In this document: positions 45,751 through 55,500 of the stretch, piece by piece | How positions within the stretch are numbered: position 1 is the stretch's first letter | Layout of the letters: the number at the start of each line of letters is the position of its first letter | Assembly: GCA_036336715.1 (NCBI GenBank) | Contig: JAYZFP010000065.1 | Location: 1 to 64,000, forward strand | DNA: 64,000 bases | Source of the DNA: JABAAE01 sp036336715 | GTDB taxonomy: Bacteria > Planctomycetota > Planctomycetia > Pirellulales > Pirellulaceae | Direction of reading: 5' to 3' | The notes under the pieces: generated by a model | The model's database searches: none | The model's input: the letters and a program-made list of their open reading frames with translations, nothing else | Told to the model about the DNA's origin: nothing | Translations under genes and position numbers: made by a program

Positions 45751-47340
45751 ATGTCCCAATCCATCTACCAACTTTTGTTATTCGCTGTCGTTCTTGCGGC
45801 GGGATTGGAGAGCAGTCCCGCTTCGGAGCCTTCCAGGTCCCGCCCCAATGTCCTGCTGATGATGGTGGATGACCTCGGTTTTTCCGACATCGGTTGCTAT
45901 GGAAGCGAGATCGAAACACCCCATCTCGATCGGCTCGCCCGGGACGGTATTCGATTTACCCAATTCTACAATTGTGCCAAATGTGAAACGACCAGGGCCA
46001 CGTTGTTGAGTGGTCGCTATTACGCTGAGGTCGGCAACCGGAAATTGGAGAATTGCATCACGTTGGCAGAGGGGATGAAGCGGGGTGGGTATCGGACAAT
46101 GATGACCGGCAAGTGGCACCTTGAGGGGGAGCCCACCGACAGGGGTTTTGACCAGTATTTCGGGCATCTGAGTGGAGCCACCAACTTTTTCACCGGTGAC
46201 AACACTTTTCGTCTCGGGAAGAAGACCTTCGACGTGCCTGAATCCGGGTTTTATACAACCGATGCGAACGTCGATTACGCCCTGCGATTCCTGGAGGAAT
46301 CCGACCGGGAACAGCCGTTTTTTCTCTATGTTGCATTTAACGCGCCACACTACCCGCTGCAGGCCCCCGAAAAAGATGTCCGAAAATACATCGGAAGATA
46401 TTCCAAAGGGTGGGACCACCTGCGGGCGGAACGATTCAGGCGGCAGCAGCAAGCCGGGCTGTTGCCTGCTGGAACCCGTTTGACCGCGCGGCCTCAGGAT
46501 GTGCCGGCCTGGGAGACTTTGAGCGAAAAACAGAAAACCCACGAGGACCTGATGATGGCCACTTTTGCCGGCATGGTGGATCGCGTGGACCAGAATATTG
46601 GCCGGTTGCTGGCATACCTTGAGGAGACGAAACAGTTGGAAAACACTCTGATCCTCTTTCTCAGCGATAACGGTGCCTGTCCTTTCCAGCGATCGAAAAA
46701 AGACACGGTCGACCGGCAGTTGAAACCCTGGGATCCGGAATCTTACTGGACCTACGACAAAGGTTGGGCCCATGCGGGGAACACCCCTTTCCGTGAATAC
46801 AAGCAAAATCAGCACGAAGGCGGAATCAACACGCCATTTATCGCGCATTGGCCGCAGGGCATTGATGGGAAACTGAAGGGCTCGATCCAAAGGAGTCCCG
46901 CTCACCTGGTTGATATCATGCCCACCCTGCTGGAAATTGCTGAAACACAATACCCGGCCACGCATGCCGGAAAGCCGATCGGTCCGTCGCGCGGGGTTTC
47001 GCTTTCACCCGCTTTTCGGGGGGATCCCATTTCCCGTTCCCAGCCTCTGCTTTTCAGTTTCTATGGGAAGAACAATGCCTGTCGAATGGGGGACTGGAAA
47101 ATCGTCAACCGTGATTTCAAACGTTTTGAGCTGTTCGATCTGTCGCGTGACCGGACCGAAATGCAGGACCTTTCAGAATCGGAATCGGCCAAATTCCGGG
47201 AGTTGAAAACGGTGCTCGAAAAGGAATTTCAGGCTGTCGGTTTCGCCGTCAAAAAGAAGGGGAGCGGGAAAAAAAATAATCGTTCAAGGAAAAACGGGAA
47301 ATCTTCGTCTGCGGAAAAAAAACCAACAGGCAAACCCTGA
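45751..47340 (+). CDS. Secreted sulfatase with variant active-site motif
   Basis: 529 residues; signal peptide (YQLLLFAVVLAAGLESSPAS). Alkaline-phosphatase-fold sulfatase: metal-binding VDDLGFSDIGCYG (D40, D41), C78-E-T-T-R followed by ATLLSGRYY, GKWHLEG, and FLSDNGACPF. The formylglycine motif normally reads CxPSR or CxASR; here the third position is Thr. If modified, C78 becomes the formylglycine. The C-terminal 30 residues are a Lys/Ser/Gly-rich tail. The start is fixed by the ribosome-binding-site repeat directly before it. It is stand-alone, unlike the sulfatase at 2991. Confidence 0.88.
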   Translation: MSQSIYQLLLFAVVLAAGLESSPASEPSRSRPNVLLMMVDDLGFSDIGCYGSEIETPHLDRLARDGIRFTQFYNCAKCETTRATLLSGRYYAEVGNRKLENCITLAEGMKRGGYRTMMTGKWHLEGEPTDRGFDQYFGHLSGATNFFTGDNTFRLGKKTFDVPESGFYTTDANVDYALRFLEESDREQPFFLYVAFNAPHYPLQAPEKDVRKYIGRYSKGWDHLRAERFRRQQQAGLLPAGTRLTARPQDVPAWETLSEKQKTHEDLMMATFAGMVDRVDQNIGRLLAYLEETKQLENTLILFLSDNGACPFQRSKKDTVDRQLKPWDPESYWTYDKGWAHAGNTPFREYKQNQHEGGINTPFIAHWPQGIDGKLKGSIQRSPAHLVDIMPTLLEIAETQYPATHAGKPIGPSRGVSLSPAFRGDPISRSQPLLFSFYGKNNACRMGDWKIVNRDFKRFELFDLSRDRTEMQDLSESESAKFRELKTVLEKEFQAVGFAVKKKGSGKKNNRSRKNGKSSSAEKKPTGKP

Positions 47341-47686
47341 CAGTTCTGGCAGTTCTGTAACTGCGCCCGCGGACAGCGGAAAGGGTGTGGTTTTCTTCGG
47401 CAGTTTCGTGAGTGGCATTCACCTGTCTCCTGGAACGTCCCTTTGGCGGTGCCACCGATCCGGTTGGCAGATTCTGCGACCGTTACAACCGGAATCACCG
47501 AACGCATCGTACGGACAAATGTCCCGAAACTTTTCCGGTTTGGCTGGCTAACCGGATACCATCGGGCAGAATTGACCCGGGGATTTTCTGTCGGCGGTTG
47601 CGCGCTGCTGAGGATGCTCCAGATTCCCAAGGATGAATTGGATCGAAAGGACTTTAGCTTCTTCCAGGTTGGGGAACCTCGGTACG
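47341..47686. other. Intergenic region
   Basis: 346 bp without a supported gene; a 9-bp direct repeat (cagttctgg, then cagttctg) stands just past the sulfatase stop. Confidence 0.35.
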
Positions 47687-48457
47687 ATGACAACTCAGGC
47701 AAAATACGGTTGGGCGACTGGATTGATTGTGATGGGGATCCTGTTTTCGCTTCCTTTCCGCCATCAGGGCGATCGGAACACGGGGACAGGGCAGGAGTTG
47801 GCCTCCGCGGTCCCATCTGACGAGAAAAAAAGCAAAGCTGTCAACGGAAAAGACGGGACGCAGCCAGAAAACCCGCCAGCAACCAGGACCGGGGCGGATT
47901 CAGACAGGGCCCTAAAATCGAGCCTGCTTCCCGAGACATCTCCCGCGATGCGGGAGGCCCTTGCTCCCAAAACTTCTCAGCCTGTGGAGATCGTGGAGGA
48001 GGTTCCCAGTCGTTTTCGGCCCGAGGATATCCGGCCCGGAAGCACTCCGCTGGACCACAGCGGTCCGTCCGGCCATTTGCCGGGTGGAGAGTCGATGGAG
48101 AGAACGCGCGAATGGGATCGGCCTGCAAAACTCCAACCGGTCGAGTTCTCGAAACCTCCCAGTCGGCGGATGGCAAATAACGTCGGGCCTTACCGGATGA
48201 AACCGGTTCCTTCGTCGCAATTTCTGCCTGCCAGCCAATCCAGTCAGAACCCCGCCGTGGCAACACCTGGCTTCAGCCGGTCCAGGCGGGTGGTTCATTA
48301 CAAACTGCGAGATGGTGATTCGCTTCGTTCGATTGCACAGCGGTATCTCGGTGACCCAGGTCGTTACCAGGAAATCCTGGCCGATAATCAGCATATCCTG
48401 ACCAATGGAGAGAATTTCCTGCCGGTCGGACAGTTCATTACGATTATCGCCCAGTGA
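47687..48457 (+). CDS. Membrane-anchored LysM-domain protein
   Basis: 256 residues from the ATG at 47687; an ATG at 47633 would add 18. One N-terminal membrane helix (GWATGLIVMGILFSLPF) is followed by ~185 residues that are Pro/Ser/Arg/Glu-rich and look disordered. The last ~55 residues are one LysM domain (VVHYKLRDGDSLRSIAQRYLGD, ILADNQHILTNGENFLPVGQ). LysM binds peptidoglycan or other N-acetylglucosamine polymers. Role otherwise unknown. Confidence 0.8.
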   Translation: MTTQAKYGWATGLIVMGILFSLPFRHQGDRNTGTGQELASAVPSDEKKSKAVNGKDGTQPENPPATRTGADSDRALKSSLLPETSPAMREALAPKTSQPVEIVEEVPSRFRPEDIRPGSTPLDHSGPSGHLPGGESMERTREWDRPAKLQPVEFSKPPSRRMANNVGPYRMKPVPSSQFLPASQSSQNPAVATPGFSRSRRVVHYKLRDGDSLRSIAQRYLGDPGRYQEILADNQHILTNGENFLPVGQFITIIAQ

Positions 48458-48603
48458 CAGGCTGCCTTTCAGGAAATGCTCTGGGCGTGGTACGACCCTG
48501 TTCCGTTTGAAACGCAGGGGTGTGCATTCGGCCGTACGTGGGTGTTGACCGTTTACCAATCTCCCCGATGAAGTGGGCACGGAGCACCGGCTTGAAGGCA
48601 TAT

Positions 48604-49599
48604 TCAGGTCTGGCCGTAGATTGCGATCAGCTTGTCTGCGACCTCTTCGGCCTCGACACCCACCTCTCTTTCGATCCATTGGACTTCGGAGAGCCCCCGA
48701 AACCACGTTTCCTGGTGTCGAGCAAACTGGTGGGTGCGATTCTTGACCAGCTGAATCACTTCTTCGAGGGAATCCACACCGTCGAGAAAGGAAAAAACTT
48801 CCTTGTAGCCAACTGCCTGGGAAGCCGTTCGTCCAAGTGAATCCGGTTGTTCCCGCAAGGATCGGCACTCGTCCACAAATCCTCTTTCAAACATCTGCTC
48901 TACCCGTCTGTCAATTCTTTGATGGAGCGTTGCCCTGGGCCATCGCAAGGAAACGACCCGTGTTTGCGCTGTGTCCGTTCCCTCGTCAAACTGGGTTTGC
49001 AGGTGACTGATCGGCTTGCCCGTGGTTTTGTAAACCTCGAGTGCCCGGATGATCCGCCGCGTGTCGTTCGGGTGCAGTTTATGCGCCGACAACGGGTCGA
49101 CCTGTTCCAGGCGTTTGTGCAGGTGTTCCGAACCAACCTGTTCGATTTCCTTCATTACGGAATTGCGAAATTCCCAGTCTGCAGGTGGACCCTCAAACGC
49201 ACCCCGTAACAGGGTCTTCAGGTAGAGTGCAGTACCTCCCACGAACAGTACCTGCCGGTTTCGACTGCGGATCTCCCTGATCCGTTCGAAAGCAGCTTCG
49301 CAATAATTGCTGACGCTGTATTCCTCCGAAGGATTGGCAATGTCGATCAGGTGATGGGGCCATCGACTTTGGTTCTCCGGGCTCGGCTTGGCGGTTCCGA
49401 TGTCCATTCCCCGGTAAATTGCCATGGAGTCCAGCGAAATGATTTCCGCATCCATTTTTTCGGCAATCCGAATGGAGAGATCTGATTTTCCCGATGCGGT
49501 GGCACCGACGAGGTAAAAGCAGTCCCGGGCAAGCTGGCGGTGTTTTTCAAACTCTTCTTCTGAATCTTGCATCTTGAGACGATGGTGGAAACCGATCAT
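48604..49599 (-). CDS. miaA: tRNA dimethylallyltransferase
   Basis: 331 residues. The P-loop GATASGKS is near residue 34, followed by DSMAIYRGMDIGTAKP (a signature of MiaA), HHLIDIANPSEEYS, VGGTALYLKTLLRG, and the late VGYKEVFSFLDG. It adds the dimethylallyl group to A37 of tRNAs reading UNN codons. The start at 49599 is the longest; the ATG at 49572 is an alternative and neither has a clear ribosome-binding site. Confidence 0.93.
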   Translation of the reverse strand: MIGFHHRLKMQDSEEEFEKHRQLARDCFYLVGATASGKSDLSIRIAEKMDAEIISLDSMAIYRGMDIGTAKPSPENQSRWPHHLIDIANPSEEYSVSNYCEAAFERIREIRSRNRQVLFVGGTALYLKTLLRGAFEGPPADWEFRNSVMKEIEQVGSEHLHKRLEQVDPLSAHKLHPNDTRRIIRALEVYKTTGKPISHLQTQFDEGTDTAQTRVVSLRWPRATLHQRIDRRVEQMFERGFVDECRSLREQPDSLGRTASQAVGYKEVFSFLDGVDSLEEVIQLVKNRTHQFARHQETWFRGLSEVQWIEREVGVEAEEVADKLIAIYGQT

Positions 49600-49726
49600 G
49601 ATTGATTAAAATTGACGGGTCGGACCTGAAAAGCGGTCGAGAAAAAATACCGCTTTTCCAGGTTTACCGCCTGGTTTTCCAGCCCCGCAATCGACAGGTT
49701 CCCATTCCAAAGGCATTGTTCAAGGG

Positions 49727-49756
49727 CCGGATGAGGGATTCCCGGATGAGGGATTC
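49727..49756. repeat. 15-bp tandem repeat, two copies
   Basis: ccggatgagggattc at 49727-49741 and again at 49742-49756, in the spacer between miaA and hisE. Confidence 0.9.
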
Positions 49757-49878
49757 CAAGGGGCCATGCGGTCGATGGTATTTATGTCGATGGGATTCAG
49801 GCCGACGGATAGGCGAAACTGAAACCAGACACTATCGTCGAACATATTCACAAAATCACAAGGGTAACTGGGATATTA

Positions 49879-50220
49879 ATGACCAAAACCGAAAGCCGTG
49901 ACATCCTGGATTCACTGATCGGAGTGCTGCAGAACCGCAAAAACAACCCCAGTGAAAAATCGTACACGGCGACGCTGTTTGCGAGGGGAGAGGAAAAAAT
50001 ATGCGAAAAAATTTCCGAGGAGGCGGCGGAAGTCGTCGAAGCCGCTTTCGCAAAGGACGAAAACAGCCGCCAGCACCTGGTGCATGAGGCTGCCGACCTG
50101 GTGTTCCACCTGATGGTGCTGCTGGTCCATAAGGGATTGTCTTTGGAGGAGGTTCGTGGAGAACTGGCTCGTCGTTTCGGAACATCCGGGCTCGAAGAAA
50201 AAGCTGGCCGCAATCGTTAG
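49879..50220 (+). CDS. hisE: Phosphoribosyl-ATP pyrophosphatase
   Basis: 113 residues, stand-alone HisE. SYTATLFARGEEKICEKISEEAAEVVEAAF carries the MazG-like metal-binding helix pair (EExxE...E) across residues ~28-57, and HEAADLVFHLMVLL the second (E...D). It removes pyrophosphate from phosphoribosyl-ATP, the second step of histidine synthesis. The partner hisI lies at 59738 and is separate. It starts a tightly spaced run with the SGNH, TIM-barrel and NYN genes. Confidence 0.92.
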   Translation: MTKTESRDILDSLIGVLQNRKNNPSEKSYTATLFARGEEKICEKISEEAAEVVEAAFAKDENSRQHLVHEAADLVFHLMVLLVHKGLSLEEVRGELARRFGTSGLEEKAGRNR

Positions 50221-50229
50221 GAGAGGGAT

Positions 50230-50943
50230 ATGCTCAAGTACCGACTTTTGATTCTGCCCTGCCTGGGAATGTTGACCACAATCACCGTGGCCCAGGAAGA
50301 AACCGGATCCAGCAGGATTGTTGTCAAGGAAAACGAGTCCCAGGAAAAACATCCATCAGCCCGATGGGAGGCGGACATTGCCAGGTTTGAAAAACGTGAC
50401 CAGGAAAAGCCGCCAGCCAAAAATCAGCTTCTTTTCCTTGGGAGTTCCAGTATTCGAAAGTGGAAGCTGGAGAAATGGTTTCCCGGACAAGATTGTCTGA
50501 ACCGGGGGTTTGGTGGTTCAGAAATCTCGGATTCCCTTTATTTTTTTGATCGCATCGTTGCACCCTACCAGCCCCGGTCCATCGTCTTTTACGCTGGCGA
50601 TAACGATATCGCCCGGGGGAAATCACCCGAGCAGGTTTACAGGGATTTCAAGGCTTTTCACGCCCGGGTTCGCAGCAAGCTCCCCGATACGGGAATCATC
50701 TTTATTTCCATCAAGCCAAGCCCCAAACGCTGGGGATTCGTCGAGAAAATGCGCAAAGCGAACCGGCTCATCAAAAACCATGCCGGGCTGCATCCGAATG
50801 TGTTTTTTGCAGATATTGATCGACCCATGATCGGCGAAGACCTGAAACCCCGTCGCGAGCTTTTCCTGGCCGATGAGCTTCATCTCAACGATCGGGGGTA
50901 CCAGGTCTGGTATGATGTGCTTGCACCCTTGCTCCGCAAATGA
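50230..50943 (+). CDS. Secreted SGNH/GDSL hydrolase
   Basis: 237 residues; GGAGAGGG sits 6 nt before the ATG; signal peptide (LLILPCLGMLTTITVAQ). Blocks: LLFLGSSSIRKW (nucleophile Ser in the GSS variant of GDS), LNRGFGGSEISD (block II Gly), FYAGDNDIARG (block III, the Asn of GxND), and DELHLNDRGY (DxxH, catalytic His). It is a probable esterase or acetylhydrolase acting outside the cytoplasm. It lies 9 nt after hisE. Confidence 0.88.
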   Translation: MLKYRLLILPCLGMLTTITVAQEETGSSRIVVKENESQEKHPSARWEADIARFEKRDQEKPPAKNQLLFLGSSSIRKWKLEKWFPGQDCLNRGFGGSEISDSLYFFDRIVAPYQPRSIVFYAGDNDIARGKSPEQVYRDFKAFHARVRSKLPDTGIIFISIKPSPKRWGFVEKMRKANRLIKNHAGLHPNVFFADIDRPMIGEDLKPRRELFLADELHLNDRGYQVWYDVLAPLLRK

Positions 50944-50999
50944 CGGCTGATAGGGGACGTCAGATACTTTCCGGAATGACCTGCCGTTGCGAGAAGACC

Positions 51000-51860
51000 A
51001 TGAACCGATCCCTGTCCCGTCGAGAAAGGTTGCTCGCGTCTGCCGCCGCAGGGGGCGTTGCTCTGGCTGACCTGCCTGCATCAGGAAATCCGTTCGGAAC
51101 GGACGCGGCCAAAGATCCTCTCGGTGGTTTTCCGATTGGAGTCCAAAGTTATTCGCTCCGGAATTTTTCGCTCGTTGAGACAGTCCGTCACATCAGTGGA
51201 ATGGGGCTGCATTACGTCGAGTTCTATAGTCGGCATATGGATCCGACCGGCGATGATCAGCACATCCGCAATGTCAGGGAGCTCTGTAGCAAAGCGAAAA
51301 TCACGATCAATGCTCACGGAGTGTCCGCTTTTTCCTCGGACCACCAGAAAAATCAGCAGACATTCGAATTTGCCCGTCGGGCCGGCATCCGGAATATAAC
51401 GGCCAATCCCAAACCCGATTCATTCGACAGCCTCGACAAGCTTTGCGAAGAATACAAAATTCGTATTTGCATCCACAACCACGGTCCCGATTCTCTTTAT
51501 GACAAAATCAGGGACGTGGTCGAAGCGGTCAAGGACCGTCATCCGCTGATTGGAGCCTGTATCGACACCGGACATTTTATCCGCAGCAGGGAGGACCCGG
51601 TTCAGGCCGTTCACGACCTCAAAGGCCGGGTCTTCGCATTGCATGTCAAGGATGAGGAAAAACGTGAAAAGCGTTCAAAAAACGTGGTGATTGGCAAAGG
51701 CCACCTGGACCTGGCGGATCTTTTTCGCGCGCTACGGGATACCCGCTTTCCGTCCGATGGATCGGTTTCGCTCGAATACGAGGCGAATCCGAAAAATCCC
51801 ATTGACGACATGAAACAGTGTATCCTGCAGGCCCGGGAAGCCATCGAAAAGATCAGTTAA
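51000..51860 (+). CDS. Tat-exported xylose-isomerase-like TIM-barrel protein
   Basis: 286 residues from the ATG at 51000, preferred to the ATG at 50940 because it begins with a twin-arginine signal (SRRERLLASAAAGGVALA). The rest is a sugar-phosphate isomerase/epimerase barrel of the AP-endonuclease-2 superfamily: GVQSYSLRNF, LHYVEFYSRH, INAHGVSAF, ICIHNHGPDS, GACIDTGHFIRS, LHVKDE, and SVSLEYEAN, each holding a metal-ligand or strand-end position. Planctomycete genomes contain many such secreted proteins of unknown substrate. It follows the SGNH gene. Confidence 0.85.
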   Translation: MNRSLSRRERLLASAAAGGVALADLPASGNPFGTDAAKDPLGGFPIGVQSYSLRNFSLVETVRHISGMGLHYVEFYSRHMDPTGDDQHIRNVRELCSKAKITINAHGVSAFSSDHQKNQQTFEFARRAGIRNITANPKPDSFDSLDKLCEEYKIRICIHNHGPDSLYDKIRDVVEAVKDRHPLIGACIDTGHFIRSREDPVQAVHDLKGRVFALHVKDEEKREKRSKNVVIGKGHLDLADLFRALRDTRFPSDGSVSLEYEANPKNPIDDMKQCILQAREAIEKIS

Positions 51861-51888
51861 AGCCGAGTGGTTTGGCAAGGATAGGATC

Positions 51889-52368
51889 GTGGAAAAAGTC
51901 GCTGTATTTGTTGACGTTCAAAACATCTATTACACGACACGTCAGCAGTTCCAGCGCCAGTTCAATTACCGCGCTTTCTGGGAAGAGGTGACCCGGGATC
52001 GCGAGGTCGTGGCAGCATTTGCCTATGCCATTGATCGAAACGATTCGAAACAAAAAGGATTTCAAAAGGCTCTGCGGCATATCGGGTTCGAGGTCAAACT
52101 CAAACCCTATATTCAGCGTGCTGACGGGAGCGCAAAAGGAGACTGGGACGTTGGAATCACACTTGACCTGGTGGAGCAGGCTGAGCGGGCGGATGTGGTC
52201 GTCCTTGCATCAGGTGACGGTGATTTTGACCTGGCGTTGCTTCGGGTCAGGCATCGGTTCGGGACGCGCACGGAAGTTTTCGGGGTCCGACCGCTAACGG
52301 CAGATTCCCTGGTCCAGGCCTGTGACTTGTACAACGAAATCAGTACTTCGCTGCTGCTCGAACCCTGA
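51889..52368 (+). CDS. NYN-domain (LabA/DUF88) putative ribonuclease
   Basis: 159 residues from a GTG at 51889 with AGGA upstream. The PIN-like NYN fold is shown by VAVFVDVQNIYY (first Asp and Asn), KGDWDVGITLDLVE (central Asp pair) and VVLASGDGDFDLAL (third acidic cluster). These are the metal-binding acids of NYN nucleases. The target RNA is unknown. It lies 28 nt after the TIM-barrel gene and converges on ileS. Confidence 0.88.
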   Translation: MEKVAVFVDVQNIYYTTRQQFQRQFNYRAFWEEVTRDREVVAAFAYAIDRNDSKQKGFQKALRHIGFEVKLKPYIQRADGSAKGDWDVGITLDLVEQAERADVVVLASGDGDFDLALLRVRHRFGTRTEVFGVRPLTADSLVQACDLYNEISTSLLLEP

Positions 52369-52540
52369 TGACCGATCGCCAGGTGCAAATCCAATTCCCG
52401 GGGATTTTGCCACGGTTCGATGGCGAGGGCTGCCCGGGACAGACAGCGAGACTCTGGAGGGATCAAAAGTGGAATCGACTTGCTGCCCCCGGGATGCAAC
52501 CCGGTTTCCACAGCAGTGGCAGATTGCAAGCTGCCCTGAT

Positions 52541-55500
52541 TCAGCACTTCTCAATCTGAATGACGATTTCTGAACCGCCGATCGTTTTCGTCGAAGTCGC
52601 GGCAGCAGGCAGCGACTCAAAAGCAAGCGAAACCGCCTGCACCTCCTGGCTGATCGCTTCTTCGTTTTCCTGGATCGCCTGCCGGATCCTGTCATCCTGA
52701 ACCTGGAAAGCGAGCCTGATTTCGTCGTGGTATTCCAGGCGGGTCTCCTTACGAAGATCCTGCACGTAGCGAATGATGTCCCGGGCCTGCCCCTCGCGAA
52801 TCAGTTCATCCGAAAGTTCCGTAGACAGAACCACCACGCAGTTTTGCCCCTGGGCCGCTGACCAGCCTTCGCGTGCCTGCAACCGAACCTGGATGTCCTC
52901 ATTATCCAGTTCAACGGTTTCTTCTCCCAGTTCGAGCCTGACGACGCCGTCTGCTTCCAGCTGTTTCAATAGGTCGCTGCCGTCCGCGTCAGCCAGAGCG
53001 GCCTTGACCCGGGGCATCAGGTGTCGGACCCGTTGCCCCAGCCGTTTGAAATTCGGCTGAACCTGGTAAGTGATGTAGTGGTCGGCATCCTGGGTGAATT
53101 CAATTTCCTTGACGTTCAATTCCTCTTTCAGAATCGCGTCGTTGGCTTCGAGCCACTCCTGGTGGGCAGATTCGCCGAGGATCACTTCCACGCCAGCCAG
53201 TGGTTGCCGGACCTTCAGTTTGGCATCCATTCGTGCTGACCGCCCCAGGGATGCAATTTCCCGGAGAACTTCCATTCGGCTGGAGAGGCCACTGTCTACC
53301 TGGTCAGCCCGCGATGTGGGGTAATCACACAGGTGGACGCTGACCAGGGCCTTGCCCTGCAGGCCATCCGTCAGGTTCTTCCACATTGCGTCGGCAACAA
53401 ACGGTGTAAACGGCGCGATCATTTTGCAGGTTGTCGCCAGGCATTCATAGAGGGTCCAGTAGGCGTCGTACTTGTCCTGCGAAGTCTTGTCTTTTGACCA
53501 GAAGCGATCGCGGCTGCGTCGGACGTACCAGTTGCTCAGGCCATCGACAAAATCATTCAGCCTCTGACAGGCATTGTAGTTGTCAAAGCGATCCATATTT
53601 TCGACAACCGATTCGACGCAGCGATTCAATTCACTGATTACCCAGCGATCCAGTTGGCTCCGTTCGCCCACGGGGCGAAATCCCCGCGCTGCCTCGAAAT
53701 CCGACATTTTGACCTGGGAGTCTGCCGGCAGTTCCTTGCCTCCCTCGGTCAAGAGTTGCATGGGGTCAAAGCCATCCAGCAGAGCGTAGTTGACAAAGAA
53801 ACCGTAAACATTCCAAAGGCGAAGAATGAATTCCGGAATGCTGTCCCGGATCTGCTGTTCCGAATAGCGGATCGATGTCCATGGGGGCTGGTTGGCAAAG
53901 AAATACCATCGGAGGGCATCTGCGCCATAGTTGTCAAAAATGGCATTGGGCTCACTGTAGTTTCGCTTGCTCTTGGACATTTTGCCGACGTGGTGGTCGT
54001 AATTGCCCTGCCCAAGGTTTCTGGCGCCCTCTTCTTCGATCATGAACAGCCTGGGCTGCTTTCCCGATTCCACATGTTTTGCTTTTTCTTCCCACCATTC
54101 CGAAAGCATCAGTCCCAGCACAATGCAGGTTCGGTAGGGGTGAGGGAACTGGCGTGATTCGCCGTTTTCGGCATCGGAATCCGCATCGTCCGGGCCAAAA
54201 AGCAGGGTGCTGATTGCCAGCAGGCTGTAGAACCAACCACGGGTCTGATCGATGGCCTCACTGATGAAATCGGCCGGGAACTGCTCGGCAAATGATTCGG
54301 CATTCTGGTGAGGGTAGCCCCACTGAGCGAATGGCATGGCACCGCTGTCGTACCAGCAGTCAATCACCTCCGAAACCCTTTTCATCCGGGCCCCGTCGGC
54401 AAACGGCGAATCGTAGGTGACTTCGTCGATATAGGGCTTGTGAACTTTCAGATCGTCGGGAAGTTCCGGGTGCTCGGCCTTGGTTTTTTCCCAGACCTCC
54501 TGTCCCTGTACACCCGGCTTTTCCAGCAGTTCCCCATAGCTTCCAATCGCCTCCATCTGGCCGGTCTCCTGGCAGACCCAGATCGGCAGGGGAGTCCCCC
54601 AGTAACGTTCCCGGGAGAGCGCCCAATCGACATTGGATTCAAGGAAATTCCCAAAACGCCCAGACTGGATGTGTCCTGGCAGCCAGTTGATTTCCTGGTT
54701 GTTTTCCAGGAGTTTTTCCCGAAATCGGGTCGTTCTGACAAACCAGCTTTTGCGTGGATATTGAATCAATGGATCCTGATCCGATCGCCAGCAGAAAGGA
54801 TAGTCGTGCAGGTACTGTTCCTGCAAAAACAGAAGCCCTTTTTCCTTCAGATCCTTTTGGATCGGTTTGTCGGCGTCCTTGACCCACTGTCCCGCATAAT
54901 CGGGAACTTCGTCCAGGAATTTGCCGTCAGGACCTACGGCGCAAATCATTTCCGGTCCCTCTCCCGGAACGAAACGTTGCTGGTCCTCGATCAGGACTTC
55001 GTAGTCGACTTCACCAAAAGCGGGGGCCTGGTGGACAATTCCGGTTCCACTGTCGACGGTCACAAAATCCGCCGAGAGGACCCGCCAGCCCACGCATTCT
55101 TCACCACCCTGTTTCAGACTGCCGGTTTTCACACCCAGGTCCCTGTAGAAATAATCAAATGGCGGCAGGTAACGCTTTCCAACCAGCTCCGCTCCCTTGC
55201 AAGTTGCCAGTACTTTGAGTTCTGTTTTCGATTTTTCCGCTATTTTTTCAACCAGGTCGTTGGCCAGGATCAGTTTTTCATCACTTTCCCCAACCGAAAC
55301 GGTTGCATAGATGATTTCCGGGTGGACGGCCGACCACTGGTTGCTGGGAAGCGTCCACGGTGTCGTGGTCCAGACCAGCAGTGACGTGTCGGGATCCTCC
55401 AGCAGGGGAAACTTGACATACACGCTCGGATCGGCCACTTGGCGGTAACCTTCACCGACTTCTCCGCTGGACAATGCTGTGCCCCCCTGGGCCCACCACC

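Noticed and set aside
47229..47816. 195-codon minus-strand frame between the sulfatase and LysM genes
   Set aside because: Overlaps both genes on the other strand and has no recognisable sequence.
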